Assembly (NCBI RefSeq): GCF_000720135.1
Contig: NZ_JOIU01000016.1
Span: 1 to 64,000, forward strand
Length of the DNA stretch: 64,000 bases
DNA from: Streptomyces sp. NRRL S-1022
GTDB taxonomy: Bacteria; Actinomycetota; Actinomycetes; Streptomycetales; Streptomycetaceae
Direction of reading: 5' to 3'
Within the stretch, counting starts at the first letter, position 1, and every line of letters begins with the position of its first letter. The notes beneath the pieces were generated by a model that saw only the letters and a program-made list of their open reading frames with translations, was not told the DNA's origin and made no database searches. Positions 29,368-38,759 of the stretch are shown in pieces. The translations under genes were made by a program, and so were the position numbers.

Positions 29368-29796
29368 ATGACGGCGAAGATCGCGTACGACGACGTCGAG
29401 GTCGGCACCGAGCTGCCGGCCCGGACCTTCCCCGTGACCCGCGCCACGCTGGTGCGCTACGCGGGCGCCTCCGGGGACTTCAACCCCATCCACTGGAACG
29501 AGAAGTTCGCCAAGGAGGTGGGCCTGCCGGACGTCATCGCGCACGGCATGTTCACCATGGCGGAGGCGATCCGCGTGGTCACCGACTGGACCGGGGACCC
29601 GGGCGCGGTCGTGGAGTACGGGGTCCGCTTCACCAGGCCCGTCGTGGTCCCGAACGACGACCAGGGCGCCCTGATCGAGGTCAGCGGCAAGGTGGCGGCC
29701 AAGCTGGACGACAACACCGTGCGGGTGGACCTGACGGCCATGAGCGGCGGCCAGAAGGTGCTGGGCATGTCCCGGGCGGTCGTACGGCTCGCCTGA
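29368..29796 (+). CDS. MaoC-like dehydratase, HadB-type catalytic subunit
   Basis: 142 aa. ASGDFNPIHWNEKFAKEVG is the hydratase-2 motif with catalytic Asp and His, and VIAHGMFTMAEAIR follows. Together with the upstream subunit it probably dehydrates 3-hydroxyacyl thioesters; Streptomyces make no mycolic acids, so the substrate is likely an ordinary fatty-acid or secondary-metabolite intermediate (inference). Confidence 0.85.
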   Translation: MTAKIAYDDVEVGTELPARTFPVTRATLVRYAGASGDFNPIHWNEKFAKEVGLPDVIAHGMFTMAEAIRVVTDWTGDPGAVVEYGVRFTRPVVVPNDDQGALIEVSGKVAAKLDDNTVRVDLTAMSGGQKVLGMSRAVVRLA

Positions 29797-29812
29797 CGGC
29801 CGTGAGGCGGCG

Positions 29813-29847
29813 GTAAGGGGCGTCCTCCATGGGGAGGCGCCCCTTAC
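29813..29847. terminator. Stem-loop terminator after the hadAB-like pair
   Basis: GTAAGGGGCG...CCTCC pairs with GGAGG...CGCCCCTTAC around CATGG. Confidence 0.75.
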
Positions 29848-29870
29848 GCGTACCACGCCGGCCGGCGCGC

Positions 29871-29900
29871 TTGACCAAGTTAGTGATTGAGTACTAACTT
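29871..29900 (+). promoter_or_regulatory. TetR promoter with embedded operator
   Basis: TTGACC (29871-29876), 18-nt spacer, TAACTT (29895-29900), then 6 nt to the ATG, so the transcript is probably leaderless. The operator AAGTTAGT-N8-ACTAACTT (29877-29900) fills the spacer and covers the -10 box, the geometry expected for autorepression. Confidence 0.75.
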
Positions 29901-29906
29901 ACCCGC

Positions 29907-30476
29907 ATGCCCAGGATGAGCGCAGAGGAGCGGCGCGAGAGCGTGATCCAGGCCGCGACCGCCGAGTTCGCACGCGGCGGATACCACGGCACCTCCACGG
30001 AGGCGATCGCCAAGCGGGTCGGAGTCTCGCAGCCGTACCTGTTCCGGCTCTTCCCGGGCAAGAAGGCGATCTTCCTCGCGGTGGCCGAACGCTGCGTGGA
30101 GGACACCATCCGGACGTTCGAGGAGGCCTCCGAGGGGCTGCGGGGCGAAGAGGCCCTGCATGCCATGGCGAACGCGTACACCAAGGTCATCGCGGAGCGG
30201 CCCGAGCGGCTGCTGATGCAGATGCAGATGTACGTCGCCGTGGCGGCGGCCGAGGTGGAGGGCGACCGCGAGTTCGGGGAGAAGGTCCGGGCCGGCTGGA
30301 TGCGGCTGTGGGACACCGTGCACCTGCCGCTCGGCGCGGACACCAACGAGACCACCGTCTTCATGGCGTACGGCATGCTCATCAACTGCCTGGTCGCCAT
30401 GGGTTTTCCGCCTGAGCACCGGGTGTGGGAGGGCCTGTACCCGTCGGCCCGCCTGGATGGGCGCCTGGAGAAGTGA
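29907..30476 (+). CDS. TetR-family transcriptional regulator
   Basis: 189 aa. N-terminal HTH: VIQAATAEFARGGYHGTSTE, then IAKRVGVSQPYLFRLFPGKK. The C-terminal helical domain has an unidentified ligand pocket. The shared operators in front of this gene and of the MFS gene show that it very likely represses both and is released by a substrate of the exporter. ATG at 29907. Confidence 0.9.
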   Translation: MPRMSAEERRESVIQAATAEFARGGYHGTSTEAIAKRVGVSQPYLFRLFPGKKAIFLAVAERCVEDTIRTFEEASEGLRGEEALHAMANAYTKVIAERPERLLMQMQMYVAVAAAEVEGDREFGEKVRAGWMRLWDTVHLPLGADTNETTVFMAYGMLINCLVAMGFPPEHRVWEGLYPSARLDGRLEK

Positions 30477-30514
30477 AGCGACCGGGGAAGGCGGCGCCTT
30501 TTCCTGGCCGCAAA

Positions 30515-30536
30515 AGTTAGTCATTGATAACTAACT
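30515..30536 (+). promoter_or_regulatory. TetR operator in front of the MFS exporter
   Basis: AGTTAGT-N8-ACTAACT. It has the same arms and spacer length as the site before the tetR gene, and the central ATTGA is shared. Confidence 0.75.
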
Positions 30537-30559
30537 ACTGATCACCCACTGGGGGAGCG

Positions 30560-32020
30560 ATGTCACAGGACACAGCAGCACCGGATACCACCACATCCCG
30601 CGCGCGGGCGGTGTGGGCACTCGTCATCACCAGCGTCGCCGGCTTCATGGCGGCCCTGGACAACCTCGTCGTCACCACCGCCCTGCCCTCCATCCGCGAG
30701 GACCTCGGCGGCGCGCTGGACGACCTGGAGTGGACCGTGAGCGCCTACACGCTCACCTTCGCCGTCCTGCTGATGTTCGGCGCCGCGCTCGGCGACCGCT
30801 TCGGCCGCCGCCGGCTCTTCATCGCCGGACTCGCCGTGTTCACCGGCGCCTCCGCCGCCGCGGCCATGGCACCGGGCATCGGCTCCCTGATCGCCGCCCG
30901 AGCCGTCCAGGGCGTCGGCGCGGCCGTGATGATGCCGCTCACGCTGACCCTGCTGACCGCGGCCGTACCCGCCGCCCGGCGCGGCACGGTGTACGGCATC
31001 TGGGGCGCCGTCAACGGGCTCGCCGTCGCCTCCGGGCCGCTCATCGGCGGCAGCCTCACCGAGCACGTCTCCTGGCACTGGATCTTCTGGCTGAACGTCC
31101 CGCTCGGTCTCGCCGCGCTGCCGCTCGCCCGGCTGCGCCTCGCCGAGTCCTACGGCGCCGGCGCCCGGCTCGACATACCCGGCACGCTGCTGGCCAGCGG
31201 CGGGCTCTTCGGGATCGTGTACGGCCTGGTCCGCGGCCCCGCCGACGGCTGGACCGACCCCGTGGTGCTCACCGCGCTGACCGCGGGCGGAGCGCTGCTG
31301 GCGGGCTTCGTCGGCTACAGCTCCCGCGCGGCCGCCCCGATGCTGCCGATGCGGCTGTTCCGCTCCCGGGCCTTCTCCGGCATCAACGCGGCCAGCCTGC
31401 TGATGTTCGTCGGCATGTTCGGCTCGATCTTCCTGCTCAGCCAGTACATGCAGGGCGTCCTCGGCTACTCGCCCACCGAGGCGGGGCTGCGGATGCTGCC
31501 GTGGACCGGCATGCCGATGCTCGTGGCGCCCGTCGCCGGGATCCTCTCCGACCGGATCGGCGGCCGACCGGTCGTCGCCGCGGGCCTGTTCCTGCAGGCG
31601 GCCGGCCTCGGCTACATGGCCTGGGTGGCCACCGCCGACGCCTCCTACGCCGTGCAGCTGCCCGCCCTGATCATCAGCGGGATCGGCATGGCCCTGTACT
31701 TCGCACCGGCCGCCAACCTGGTCATGTCCAGCGTCCGCCCGCAGGAACAGGGCATCGCCTCCGGCGCGAACAACGCGCTGCGCGAGGTGGGCGGTGCGCT
31801 CGGCATCGCGGTCATGTCGTCGATCTTCTCGGCACAGGGCGGCTACGAGTCCGCTCAGAGCTTCGTCGACGGGCTGCGGCCGGCCCTGGTCACCGGCTCG
31901 GCGGTGGTCGCCCTCGCCGCGGTCGCGGCCCTGGCGATTCCCGCCCGCCGCGGCGCCGGGCACCCCGCCGCGGCGGCGGAGCAGGGCCTCGCGCCGGTCC
32001 TCGAAACCTCCTCCCGCTGA
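30560..32020 (+). CDS. MFS drug exporter, DHA2 (14-TM) type
   Basis: 486 aa. TM1 motif D1 (FMAALDNLVVTTALPSI), motif A (GALGDRFGRRRLFIAG region) and motif C in TM5 (GIWGAVNGLAVASGPLIGG), the antiporter signature. Probably an EmrB/QacA-like proton-drug antiporter under control of the upstream TetR protein. ATG with GGGGGAG upstream. Substrate unknown. Confidence 0.88.
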   Translation: MSQDTAAPDTTTSRARAVWALVITSVAGFMAALDNLVVTTALPSIREDLGGALDDLEWTVSAYTLTFAVLLMFGAALGDRFGRRRLFIAGLAVFTGASAAAAMAPGIGSLIAARAVQGVGAAVMMPLTLTLLTAAVPAARRGTVYGIWGAVNGLAVASGPLIGGSLTEHVSWHWIFWLNVPLGLAALPLARLRLAESYGAGARLDIPGTLLASGGLFGIVYGLVRGPADGWTDPVVLTALTAGGALLAGFVGYSSRAAAPMLPMRLFRSRAFSGINAASLLMFVGMFGSIFLLSQYMQGVLGYSPTEAGLRMLPWTGMPMLVAPVAGILSDRIGGRPVVAAGLFLQAAGLGYMAWVATADASYAVQLPALIISGIGMALYFAPAANLVMSSVRPQEQGIASGANNALREVGGALGIAVMSSIFSAQGGYESAQSFVDGLRPALVTGSAVVALAAVAALAIPARRGAGHPAAAAEQGLAPVLETSSR

Positions 32021-32062
32021 TCCCGCCCCGGCAGACCTGCCACAGCCGGCCGCCGGCACCGC

Positions 32063-32113
32063 ACACGCGCGCGTGGACCGTCGATTCCTCCGACGGTCCA
32101 CCCGCGCGTGCGT
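32063..32113. terminator. Stem-loop terminator after the MFS gene
   Basis: GCGCGCGTGGACCGTCG pairs with CGACGGTCCAC-C-CGCGCGT, with one bulge. Tandem GGCGAGTC repeats (3-4 copies) follow at about 32121-32147. Confidence 0.65.
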
Positions 32114-32236
32114 GCTTTTCTCGGCGAGTCGGCGAGTCGGCGAGTCAGCGCCTGTGCGCGTCTGCGCGGCTCACGCGTCGACGCCCGGCCGGTGCGGCCC
32201 GGCTCGTGCGGGCGCGGGGCTGTCGGAGGCGTCTCG

Positions 32237-32242
32237 TAGTCT
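32237..32242 (+). promoter_or_regulatory. -10 box (TAGTCT) of leaderless murB
   Basis: Seven nt separate TAGTCT from the murB GTG, and no ribosome site is present. Confidence 0.5.
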
Positions 32243-32249
32243 TGGGCGC

Positions 32250-33311
32250 GTGCAGGTACTCCACGACGCCCCCCTTGCCCCGCTGACCACCTTCCGGCTG
32301 GGCGGCCCCGCGACCCGGCTGGTGACCGCCACGACCGACGCCGAGGTGATCGCCGCCGTCCGCGAGGCCGACGACAGCGGTACGCCGTTGCTGGTCATCG
32401 GCGGGGGATCGAACCTGGTCATCGGCGACAAGGGCTTCGACGGCACCGCCCTGCGCATCGCCACGCGCGGGGTGGAACTGCGCGGCGCGGCCCTGGAGCT
32501 GGCGGCCGGCGAGGTGTGGACCGACGCCGTCGCCCGCACCGTGGAGGCCGGGCTCGCCGGGATCGAGTGCCTGGCCGGCATCCCCGGATCCGCGGGCGCC
32601 ACGCCGATCCAGAACGTCGGCGCCTACGGCCAGGAGGTCTCCTCGACGATCACGGAGGTGATCGCGTACGACCGGCGGGCCGGCGAGACCGTCACGCTGA
32701 CGAACGAGGAGTGCGCCTTCTCGTACCGGCACAGCCGCTTCAAGGCCGACCCCGAGCGCTACGTCGTGCTCCGGGTCCGCTTCGAGCTGGAGGACGCGGG
32801 CGGGCTGTCCGCGCCGGTCAAGTACGCCGAGGCGGCCCGCGCGCTGGGTGTGGAGCCCGGCGACCGGGTGCCGCTGGCCGACGCGCGCGAGACCGTGCTG
32901 AAGCTGCGGGCCGGCAAGGGCATGGTGCTGGACGCCGAGGACCACGACACCTGGTCGGCCGGGTCCTTCTTCACCAACCCGATCCTCACCGAGGAGCAGT
33001 TCGCCGCGTTCCACGCGCGTGTGCGCGAGCGGCTGGGCGACGGCGTCGAGCCGCCCGCCTACCCGGCGGGGGAGGGCCGCAGGAAGACCTCCGCGGCCTG
33101 GCTGATCGACAAGGCGGGCTTCACCAAGGGCTACGGCAGCGGCCCCGCCCGTATCTCCACCAAGCACACCCTCGCCCTCACCAACCGGGGCGGCGCCACC
33201 ACCGAGGACCTGCTGGACCTGGCCCGCGAGGTGGTCGCCGGGGTCCGCGAGGCCTTCGGGATCACGCTGGTCAACGAGCCGGTGACGGTGGGCGTGAGCC
33301 TCCGGCCGTAG
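32250..33311 (+). CDS. murB: UDP-N-acetylenolpyruvoylglucosamine reductase
   Basis: 353 aa. FAD-binding PCMH region with TPLLVIGGGSNLVIGDKGF, then GIPGSAGATPIQNVGAYGQE. The type I MurB C-terminus has the catalytic Ser in WSAGSFFTNPI and AAWLIDKAGFTKGYG. It reduces UDP-GlcNAc-enolpyruvate to UDP-MurNAc with NADPH. GTG at 32250 is set by the -10 spacing and by family length. Confidence 0.94.
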   Translation: MQVLHDAPLAPLTTFRLGGPATRLVTATTDAEVIAAVREADDSGTPLLVIGGGSNLVIGDKGFDGTALRIATRGVELRGAALELAAGEVWTDAVARTVEAGLAGIECLAGIPGSAGATPIQNVGAYGQEVSSTITEVIAYDRRAGETVTLTNEECAFSYRHSRFKADPERYVVLRVRFELEDAGGLSAPVKYAEAARALGVEPGDRVPLADARETVLKLRAGKGMVLDAEDHDTWSAGSFFTNPILTEEQFAAFHARVRERLGDGVEPPAYPAGEGRRKTSAAWLIDKAGFTKGYGSGPARISTKHTLALTNRGGATTEDLLDLAREVVAGVREAFGITLVNEPVTVGVSLRP

Positions 33312-33362
33312 CACGGGCCGGCCCGCCGGCCCGGCCCGCGGCCGGCCGGGCGGGCGGCCTGC

Positions 33363-33488
33363 TCAGTAGGCCACCCCGACCCCCTGCTTCACGGTCTCCC
33401 CGGCGTCGATCACCGACAGCGGCGAACGCCCGCCCGTGGACGCGTTCGCAACCCGGCTCGTCAGGACCCTGCTGGGCGGAATCTCCGT
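33363..33488 (-). pseudogene. Coding-like fragment without a start codon
   Basis: A frame ending in TGA at 33363 has strong G/C3 and encodes IPPSRVLTSRVANASTGGRS, then PLSVIDAGETVKQGVGVAY. No ATG, GTG or TTG precedes it in frame before it enters the adenosine deaminase region. It may be the 3' end of a lost gene or a short gene with an unusual start. Family not recognised. Confidence 0.25.
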
Positions 33489-33532
33489 GGCCGGCCGGCC
33501 CTGAGGGCCGCCACCGCGCGGCCGGGGGCCGT

Positions 33533-34573
33533 TCAGGCCGGCGGGCGGGCCAGCCAGTCGTCCACGCCGGCCAGCAGCCGCGCCTTGGCCTCCTCCGGGG
33601 CGGCCGAACCGCGCACCGACTGCCGGGCCAGCTCCGCCAGCTCGGCGTCCGTGAAGCCGTGCGCGCTGCGGGCGATCTCGTACTGGGCGGCCAGCCGGGA
33701 GCCGAACAGCAGCGGGTCGTCGGCGCCGAGGGCCATCGGGACGCCCGCCTCGAAGAGCGTGCGCAGCGGGACGTCCTCCGGCTTCTCGTACACACCGAGC
33801 GCCACGTTCGAGGCCGGGCACACCTCGCAGGTCACACCCCGGTCGGCCAGCCGCCGCAGCAGCCGCGGGTCCTCGGCCGCGCGCACCCCGTGCCCGATCC
33901 GCGTGGCGTGCAGGTCGTCCAGGCAGTCCCGGACCGACGCCGGGCCGGTCAGCTCGCCGCCGTGCGGTGCCGACAGCAGACCGCCCTCCCGCGCGATGTG
34001 GAACGCCCGGTCGAAGTCGCGGGCCATGCCCCGCCGCTCGTCGTTGGAGAGCCCGAAGCCGACCACACCCCGGTCCGCGTACCGCACCGCCAGCCGGGCC
34101 AGCGTGCGCGCGTCCAGCGGGTGCTTCATCCGGTTCGCGGCGACCAGCACCCGCATGCCGAGACCGGTCTCCCGGGACGTCGTCTCCACCGCGTCCAGGA
34201 TGATCTCCAGGGCTGGGATCAGACCGCCCAGCCGGGGCGCGTACGACGTCGGGTCGACCTGGATCTCCAGCCAGCCCGAGCCGTCCCTCAGGTCCTCCTC
34301 GGCGGCCTCCCGGACCAGGCGCCGGATGTCCTCCGGTTCGCGCAGGCAGGAGCGGGCCGCGTCGTACAGCCGCTGGAAGCGGAACCAGCCCCGTTCGTCC
34401 GTGGCCCGCAGTCTCGGCGGTTCCCCGCTGGTCAGGGCCTCCGTCAGCGCGTCGGGCAGACGGACGCCGTGCTTGTCGGCCAGTTCCAGGACCGTCGCCG
34501 GCCGCATCGAGCCGGTGAAGTGCAGGTGCAGATGGGCTTTCGGCAGCTCAGAGAGATCACGTACACGCTCCAT
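33533..34573 (-). CDS. add: Adenosine deaminase
   Basis: 346 aa. Zinc ligands and catalytic residues in order: KAHLHLHFTGS (HxH), SAPHGGELTG (His and catalytic Glu), RIGHGVRAAED (His) and LGADDPLLFGS (Asp pair). Deaminates adenosine or deoxyadenosine to inosine in purine salvage. I chose ATG 34573 because the HxH motif normally lies about 10-15 residues from the start. Confidence 0.92.
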   Translation of the reverse strand: MERVRDLSELPKAHLHLHFTGSMRPATVLELADKHGVRLPDALTEALTSGEPPRLRATDERGWFRFQRLYDAARSCLREPEDIRRLVREAAEEDLRDGSGWLEIQVDPTSYAPRLGGLIPALEIILDAVETTSRETGLGMRVLVAANRMKHPLDARTLARLAVRYADRGVVGFGLSNDERRGMARDFDRAFHIAREGGLLSAPHGGELTGPASVRDCLDDLHATRIGHGVRAAEDPRLLRRLADRGVTCEVCPASNVALGVYEKPEDVPLRTLFEAGVPMALGADDPLLFGSRLAAQYEIARSAHGFTDAELAELARQSVRGSAAPEEAKARLLAGVDDWLARPPA

Positions 34574-34699
34574 TCCCAGATCCTGCCGTACGCCACCGCC
34601 GTCCCGGTAGCCGTTTCCCCTTACGTGGTCTTGCCCGCACACAGGAGCGGGCCGTCTCCCCGGGGGAAACGGCCCGCACGCGCGCGTGGACGCCGGGAA

Positions 34700-35926
34700 C
34701 TAGTCCCGCGCCTCCGCCAGCAGCTTCTGCATCCGGCTCACGCCCTCGACGAGGTCCTCGTCGCCGAGCGCGTACGACAGCCGCAGGTAGCCCGGCGTGC
34801 CGAAGGCCTCGCCCGGGACGACCGCGACCTCGGCCTCCTCCAGGATCAGCGCGGCCAGCTCCACGGTGTCCTGCGGGCGCCTGCCGCGGATCTCCTTGCC
34901 GAGCAGCGCCTTCACCGAGGGGTAGGCGTAGAAGGCGCCCTCGGGCTCCGGGCAGACCACGCCGTCGATCTCGTTGAGCATGCGCACGATGGTCTTGCGG
35001 CGCCGGTCGAAGGCCTCGCGCATCGTCGCCACGGCCTCCAGGCCGCCGGAGACGGCGGCCAGCGCGGCCACCTGGGCGACGTTGGAGACGTTCGACGTGG
35101 CGTGCGACTGGAGGTTGGTCGCGGCCTTGACGACGTCCTTCGGGCCGATGACCCAGCCCACCCGCCAGCCGGTCATGGCGTACGTCTTCGCCACACCGTT
35201 GACCACGATGCACTTGTCCCGCAGCTCGGGCAGCAGCGCCGGCAGGGACACCGAGACGGCGTCGCCGTAGACGAGGTGCTCGTAGATCTCGTCGGTGAGC
35301 ACCCACAGGCCGTGCTCGACGGCCCAGCGGCCGATCGCCTCGGTCTCGGCCTCGGAGTACACCGCGCCGGTCGGGTTGGACGGGGAGACGAAGAGGACGA
35401 CCTTCGTCTTCTCCGTGCGGGCCGCCTCCAGCTGCTCCACCGAGACCCGGTAGCCGGTCGTCTCGTCGGCGACGACCTCGACCGGGACACCGCCGGCCAG
35501 ACGGATCGACTCCGGGTACGTCGTCCAGTACGGCGCCGGGACGATGACCTCGTCGCCCGGGTCGAGGATCGCGGCGAAGGCCTCGTAGATGGCCTGCTTG
35601 CCGCCGTTGGTGACGAGGATCTGGGAGACGTCCGGCTCCCAGCCGGAGTCGCGCAGCGTCTTCGCGGCGATGGCGGCCTTCAGCTCGGGCAGGCCGCCGG
35701 CCGGGGTGTAGCGGTGGTACTTGGGGTTCTTGCAGGCCTCGACGGCCGCCTCGACGATGTAGTCCGGGGTCGGGAAGTCGGGCTCACCGGCGCCGAAGCC
35801 GATCACCGGACGCCCGGCGGCCTTCAGGGCCTTGGCCTTGGCGTCCACGGCGAGGGTGGCGGACTCGGAGATCGCGCCGACTCGGGCGGAGACCCGGCGC
35901 TCGGTGGGAGGGGTTGCAGCGCTCAT
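34700..35926 (-). CDS. aspC: Pyridoxal phosphate-dependent aminotransferase (aspartate type)
   Basis: 408 aa, class I/II fold. [13 protein letters not shown] at the N-terminus, [12 protein letters not shown], the [14 protein letters not shown]-ring Asp/Tyr region, [16 protein letters not shown] with the Schiff-base Lys, and a C-terminal Arg in YLRLSYALG. Likely aspartate aminotransferase (EC 2.6.1.1). A second in-frame ATG lies 3 codons upstream. Confidence 0.88.
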   Translation of the reverse strand: MSAATPPTERRVSARVGAISESATLAVDAKAKALKAAGRPVIGFGAGEPDFPTPDYIVEAAVEACKNPKYHRYTPAGGLPELKAAIAAKTLRDSGWEPDVSQILVTNGGKQAIYEAFAAILDPGDEVIVPAPYWTTYPESIRLAGGVPVEVVADETTGYRVSVEQLEAARTEKTKVVLFVSPSNPTGAVYSEAETEAIGRWAVEHGLWVLTDEIYEHLVYGDAVSVSLPALLPELRDKCIVVNGVAKTYAMTGWRVGWVIGPKDVVKAATNLQSHATSNVSNVAQVAALAAVSGGLEAVATMREAFDRRRKTIVRMLNEIDGVVCPEPEGAFYAYPSVKALLGKEIRGRRPQDTVELAALILEEAEVAVVPGEAFGTPGYLRLSYALGDEDLVEGVSRMQKLLAEARD

Positions 35927-36186
35927 GCGGCCCATCGTTCCAGACCGCAAATGCGCCCGGCACACTGGTTTCACAGACTGAACAGGAAGGGTCGAGGCGT
36001 GAACAGGGGTCCGAATCCGGCCCCCGGCCAGGACGATCTTTGGCCACACGGTCCCGGACGGCCGCTTTCTGTTCGACGCCGGGGCGAGGACCACGTACAC
36101 TCTCACCTCGTTGGCCTTCAGCAGCCGCGGCCGGGCCGGTGCACACCGAGCACCCGGTCGGATGCGGTACGTTGGGGGACACACAA

Positions 36187-36259
36187 AGGGTCGTAGCTCA
36201 ATTGGTAGAGCACCGGTCTCCAAAACCGGCGGTTGGGGGTTCAAGTCCCTCCGGCCCTG
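36187..36259 (+). tRNA. tRNA-Trp (CCA)
   Basis: Acceptor AGGGTCG pairs with CGGCCCT, discriminator G. Anticodon arm CCGGT-CTCCAAA-ACCGG gives CCA. It stands directly upstream of secE, a widely conserved arrangement. Confidence 0.96.
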
Positions 36260-36365
36260 CTACACACACCGCCAGGATGTGTGCGCATGTACGTACAGCA
36301 ATGCACCGCCGTGCGGCTCAGAAACCGGGCGCGGCACGGCCACGACCCGGGACCAGGTGAGGACT

Positions 36366-36650
36366 ATGACGGACGCCGTGGGCTCCATCGACACGCCTGA
36401 TGCCCAGGACGAGGTGCCCGAGTCCAAGAAGGTCCGCAAGGGCGGCAAGCGTGCCAAGAAGGGCCCGCTCAAGCGCCTGGCCACCTTCTACCGCCAGATC
36501 ATCGCGGAACTCCGCAAGGTCGTCTGGCCGACGCGCAACCAGCTGACCTCGTACACCACCGTGGTGATCTTCTTCGTCGTCATCATGATCGCCCTGGTGA
36601 CCGTGATTGACTATGGGCTCAACCACGCGGCCAAGTACGTCTTCGGCTGA
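36366..36650 (+). CDS. secE: Preprotein translocase subunit SecE
   Basis: 94 aa. A charged N-terminus rich in Lys is followed by the amphipathic helix [20 protein letters not shown] and one TM segment ([18 protein letters not shown]). Clamps SecY in the translocon. ATG at 36366, with GGTGAGGA upstream. Confidence 0.94.
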   Translation: MTDAVGSIDTPDAQDEVPESKKVRKGGKRAKKGPLKRLATFYRQIIAELRKVVWPTRNQLTSYTTVVIFFVVIMIALVTVIDYGLNHAAKYVFG

Positions 36651-36730
36651 GCCAAGAGCGAAGGGCGCCGTGGCACCGGCGCCCGTTTTCGCATGTTCCA
36701 CCCCTATGTATCCAGGAAGAAGCAGCCATC

Positions 36731-37609
36731 GTGTCTGACCCGAACCTGAACGACGACGCCACCGAGCCCCGCGGGCTGGCTGCCGAGACGGTGGATGACG
36801 AGCTCGACATCGTCGAGGGCGCGGACGAGCAGGACGAGTTCGAGGCTGCCGAGGCCGAGGCGGGTGAGCCGGCCGAGGAGGCCGCCCTGCACGTCGAGGA
36901 CGCCGAGGACGAGGACGAAGAGGCCGACGAGGACGCCGCCGAGGCCGACGAGGACGGCGAGGAGGCCGCCGAGGAGGAGCCGGCCGCCCCGGTGGACCCG
37001 GTCCAGGCCCTGCGCGAGGAACTGCGGACCCTGCCCGGCGAGTGGTACGTCATCCACACCTACGCCGGCTACGAGAACCGCGTGAAGACCAACCTGGAGC
37101 AGCGCGCCGTCTCGCTGAACGTCGAGGACTACATCTTCCAGGCCGAGGTGCCGCAGGAAGAGGTCGTCCAGATCAAGAACGGCGACCGCAAGACGATCAA
37201 GCAGAACAAGCTGCCGGGTTACGTCCTGGTCCGCATGGACCTGACCAACGAGTCCTGGGGCGTCGTCCGCAACACCCCGGGTGTCACCGGCTTCGTCGGC
37301 AACGCCTACGACCCGTACCCGCTGACCCTGGACGAGATCGTCAAGATGCTCGCCCCGGAGGCCGAGGAGAAGGCCGCCCGCGAGGCCGCCGAGGCCGAGG
37401 GCAAGCCCGCCCCGCAGCGCAAGGTCGAGGTCCAGGTCCTGGACTTCGAGGTCGGCGACTCGGTCACCGTCACCGACGGCCCGTTCGCCACGCTCCAGGC
37501 GACCATCAACGAGATCAACCCCGACTCCAAGAAGGTCAAGGGCCTGGTCGAGATCTTCGGCCGCGAGACCCCGGTCGAGCTGTCCTTCGACCAGATCCAG
37601 AAGAACTGA
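36731..37609 (+). CDS. nusG: Transcription termination/antitermination factor NusG
   Basis: 292 aa. Residues 1-90 form a Glu/Asp-rich extension typical of Streptomyces NusG. The NGN domain follows ([29 protein letters not shown]) and the C-terminal KOW domain has [17 protein letters not shown]. Links RNA polymerase to Rho or the ribosome. GTG at 36731. Confidence 0.95.
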   Translation: MSDPNLNDDATEPRGLAAETVDDELDIVEGADEQDEFEAAEAEAGEPAEEAALHVEDAEDEDEEADEDAAEADEDGEEAAEEEPAAPVDPVQALREELRTLPGEWYVIHTYAGYENRVKTNLEQRAVSLNVEDYIFQAEVPQEEVVQIKNGDRKTIKQNKLPGYVLVRMDLTNESWGVVRNTPGVTGFVGNAYDPYPLTLDEIVKMLAPEAEEKAAREAAEAEGKPAPQRKVEVQVLDFEVGDSVTVTDGPFATLQATINEINPDSKKVKGLVEIFGRETPVELSFDQIQKN

Positions 37610-37620
37610 TCACTTCCGCC

Positions 37621-37660
37621 GAGAGCGCCCCGCCGGTCAGCACCGGGCCGGGGCGCTCTC
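37621..37660 (+). terminator. Stem-loop after nusG
   Basis: GAGAGCGCCCC pairs with GGGGCGCTCTC, and the loop region carries a second CGG/CCG stem. No U tract, as is common in Streptomyces. It lies at the 5' end of the next open frame. Confidence 0.65.
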
Positions 37661-37701
37661 GCCGTGTACGGCCCGCCGCGCTCGGCGCCGGGGCCGCGCT
37701 G

Positions 37702-38085
37702 GTGCTGCTGGCGGCGGTGTACGCCCTGTGTCTCCCGGCGGCCCGGCTGCGGAGCGAACTGCGGGACGCGGAGCCGGCCACGGCCACCTTCCACGGCGGT
37801 ACGTGCGTCCTCGGCCGGTGCGGTGTCACCTTCCCGCTCGCGGGCGAGGAGGTGACGGCCGCCCTCCCGCTCGGCACGCGCGCGCGTGGGCACGCCGAAG
37901 GTGACACCGTGGAGGTACGGCACGCGCCCGGGGACCCGCGGCGAGTCGTGCTGGCCGAGGACACCGGGCGCGGGACCGTGGCCGCGCTGCTCGCCGTACC
38001 GGGCGCGGCGACCCTGATCACCCTGTGGGCCGCGGGCGCGTACCTGCGCGACCGACGGTCCAGAGGTCCCGCGCAGGCCGTCTGA
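37702..38085 (+). CDS. Hypothetical membrane protein, start uncertain
   Basis: The frame is open from inside nusG and has strong G/C3 from about 37660. It encodes a hydrophobic segment (ALGAGAALVLLAAVYALCLP), a soluble part with GGTCVLGRCGVTFPLAGEEV and DTVEVRHAPGDPRRVVL, and a second TM (VAALLAVPGAATLITLWAAG), like DUF3592-type proteins. No good start precedes the first TM; the listed GTG cuts it, and another GTG lies at 37717. Either an unusual start is used or the gene has lost its 5' end. Confidence 0.45.
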   Translation: MLLAAVYALCLPAARLRSELRDAEPATATFHGGTCVLGRCGVTFPLAGEEVTAALPLGTRARGHAEGDTVEVRHAPGDPRRVVLAEDTGRGTVAALLAVPGAATLITLWAAGAYLRDRRSRGPAQAV

Positions 38086-38218
38086 CCAGGGCGATTACAT
38101 GTCTGGTGGGAACAGCGGCTATCGTGGTGCGGTATGCCATCTGTGTGATCTTGCCCCCATGGGTGCAGGTCCAAGGCACGGATGGCAATCAACCTCTCAG
38201 TAAGGACCCGGAGAGAGC

Positions 38219-38653
38219 ATGCCTCCCAAGAAGAAGAAGGTCACGGGGCTCATCAAGCTCCAGATCCAGGCCGGCGCCGCCAACCCGGCTCCGCCGGTCG
38301 GCCCGGCGCTGGGTCAGCACGGCGTCAACATCATGGAGTTCTGCAAGGCCTACAACGCCGCGACCGAGTCGCAGCGCGGTTGGGTCATCCCGGTGGAGAT
38401 CACGGTCTACGAGGACCGTTCCTTCACCTTCATCACCAAGACGCCGCCGGCCGCGAAGATGATTCTCAAGGCCGCGGGCATCGAGAAGGGCTCCGGCGAG
38501 CCGCACAAGACCAAGGTCGCCAAGATCACCGAGGCGCAGGTCCGCGAGATCGCCCAGACCAAGATGCCCGACCTGAACGCGAACGACCTGGACGCCGCCG
38601 CGAAGATCATCGCCGGTACCGCGCGTTCCATGGGCGTCACGGTCGAGGGCTGA
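38219..38653 (+). CDS. rplK: 50S ribosomal protein L11
   Basis: 144 aa, starting [19 protein letters not shown]. Pro-rich N-terminal thiostrepton-binding domain ([20 protein letters not shown]) and C-terminal 23S rRNA-binding domain ending [18 protein letters not shown] upstream of the ATG. Confidence 0.97.
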   Translation: MPPKKKKVTGLIKLQIQAGAANPAPPVGPALGQHGVNIMEFCKAYNAATESQRGWVIPVEITVYEDRSFTFITKTPPAAKMILKAAGIEKGSGEPHKTKVAKITEAQVREIAQTKMPDLNANDLDAAAKIIAGTARSMGVTVEG

Positions 38654-38759
38654 ACCCCACCTCCGTAAGTCATGCGGCTGCCAGGGATACGCAGCCGCAC
38701 GTGGCAGGGCCTGCTCGGCCCAGTGACCACGACTCCTTTCAGAACACACAGGAGCAGTT

